DNA from: an uncultured Desulfobacterales bacterium
GTDB lineage: Bacteria > Desulfobacterota > Desulfobacteria > Desulfobacterales > G020354645
Assembly: GCA_947259865.1 (NCBI GenBank)
Contig: CAMYNZ010000236.1
Location: 1 to 6,058, forward strand
DNA: 6,058 bases
Reading direction: 5' to 3'
Shown here: piece by piece, positions 5,242 to 6,058 of the stretch
Numbering within the stretch: the stretch's first letter is position 1
Layout of the letters: every line of letters starts with the position of its first letter
Translations under genes and position numbers: made by a program
Notes under the pieces: generated by a model
Told to the model about the DNA's origin: nothing
The model's input: only the letters and a program-made list of their open reading frames with translations
Database searches by the model: none

Positions 5242-6058
5242 ATGCCGCTTGTTGATGTTAACGACGAAAAAATTTTCTATTCTTCCAAATCTTCCGACCA
5301 AAAAAGGACCCTGCTGGCGATACATGGTTCAGGCGGCGATCACACCGGTTGGCCATTAGCGCTCAGGCAGCTGCCGCAAGCGAATGTGTACGCCATCGAT
5401 CTTCCCGGACACGGTCAATCTACCGGTCATGGGCACGACAGTGTTGCTGCCTATGCCGATTTTATTGAAGCATTTGCGGCCAGGCAGGATCTGGATGATG
5501 TGACACTGATCGGTCATTCACTTGGGGGAGCCATCGCCCAGATGCTGGCCGTGCGGGCGCCCGGCTGGCTTAAAAGCATTGTCCTTGTTGGAACCGGGGC
5601 ACGCTTAAAGGTTGAACCGGATATTCTGAACGGACTTTTGTCCAATTTCGAAGCCACCATCGATATCGTCTGCCAGTGGGCCTTCGGTCCGAGCGCCTCC
5701 GAAACCCTGATCAGTGAGGGCCGCGAGGTCATGTTGAAGACACCGCCGCAGGTGATCCACGGGGATTACAGGGCCTGCAATCAATTCGACCTCATGGAAA
5801 AAGTGGCCGCAATCAGCCTACCGACCCTGGTGATCTCGGGGGCTGCCGACAAACTGACACCCGTAAAATACGGCGATTACCTCTGTAAAAATATACCCGC
5901 TGCAAAACACATCATAATCAAAGACGCCGGACACATGATGGCTCTGGAAAAGCCTGAAGAATTCACAAATATCATAGCTCACTTTTTGAATATGCCGGCT
6001 ACATTGAGTGCAAGTGCTCGCAAGATTCAAAATGCTTTGGAGGTCCGTGGTCTGGCGT
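5242..6058 (+). CDS. Alpha/beta hydrolase, 3' end cut by the window; possible C-terminal YbaK-like domain
   Basis: Translation from ATG 5242 gives 272 residues with no stop before the window ends. A strong ribosome site GGGGAG (5231-5236) lies 5 nt upstream. The protein is an alpha/beta-fold hydrolase of the MhpC/BioH-like superfamily. It has the oxyanion-hole HGSGG at 28-32, DLPGHGQS at 53-60, the nucleophile elbow GHSLGG at 91-96 (Ser93), the acid Asp203 in SGAADKLTP and His231 in DAGHMM. A short cap region lies at about 121-190. The catalytic triad is complete, so it is likely an active esterase, thioesterase or related hydrolase; the substrate is unknown. There is no signal peptide. The hydrolase domain should end near residue 250 (AHFLNMP), yet the frame continues LSASARKIQNALEVRGLA (255-272). 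This resembles the N-terminus of YbaK/EbsC-type aminoacyl-tRNA deacylases, so a two-domain protein is possible. It is divergent from the TetR gene, which may control it. Confidence 0.92.
   Translation, partial: MPLVDVNDEKIFYSSKSSDQKRTLLAIHGSGGDHTGWPLALRQLPQANVYAIDLPGHGQSTGHGHDSVAAYADFIEAFAARQDLDDVTLIGHSLGGAIAQMLAVRAPGWLKSIVLVGTGARLKVEPDILNGLLSNFEATIDIVCQWAFGPSASETLISEGREVMLKTPPQVIHGDYRACNQFDLMEKVAAISLPTLVISGAADKLTPVKYGDYLCKNIPAAKHIIIKDAGHMMALEKPEEFTNIIAHFLNMPATLSASARKIQNALEVRGLA

Overview
The window reads like a stretch of chromosome from an anaerobic, mid-GC bacterium. My best guess is a Desulfobacterota (Deltaproteobacteria, Desulfobacterales-like) genome. Three things suggest this: a B12-dependent radical SAM protein with a TPR tail, a HypE-like AIR-synthase-family protein, and short G-rich 8-nt tandem units in the intergenic DNA, which I associate with that group. 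The taxonomic guess is inference only. No rRNA, tRNA, CRISPR array, transposase or phage gene was seen.

Layout, left to right. Bases 1-182 are non-coding, with an 8-bp tandem repeat at 59-90. Bases 183-1916 (minus) encode a 577-residue cobalamin-binding radical SAM enzyme with C-terminal TPR-like repeats. A 325-bp divergent spacer with two perfect 10-bp palindromes follows. Bases 2242-3885 (plus) encode a 547-residue two-domain protein: an N-terminal HAD-type phosphatase joined to a HypE/PurM-type ATP-binding domain. A 371-bp convergent spacer holds a candidate terminator and two 36-nt imperfect repeats in inverted orientation. Bases 4257-4889 (minus) encode a TetR-family repressor. A 352-bp divergent spacer carries good sigma70-type promoters for both flanking genes. 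From 5242 to the window end (plus) runs an alpha/beta hydrolase whose frame is still open at 6058. Its last residues resemble the start of a YbaK/EbsC (aminoacyl-tRNA deacylase) domain, so it may be a fusion protein.

How the genes may work together. There are two divergent pairs. In the first, a radical SAM enzyme faces a HAD-AIRS fusion; shared control or a shared pathway is possible but not shown. In the second, a TetR repressor faces an alpha/beta hydrolase, the common layout in which the repressor controls itself and its divergent neighbour. AT-rich repeats and a palindrome over the repressor's own promoter fit autoregulation. The least ordinary items are the HAD-AIRS fusion, which lacks the C-terminal cysteine motif of true HypE, and the possible hydrolase-YbaK fusion. 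I see no clear multi-gene defence or mobile system.
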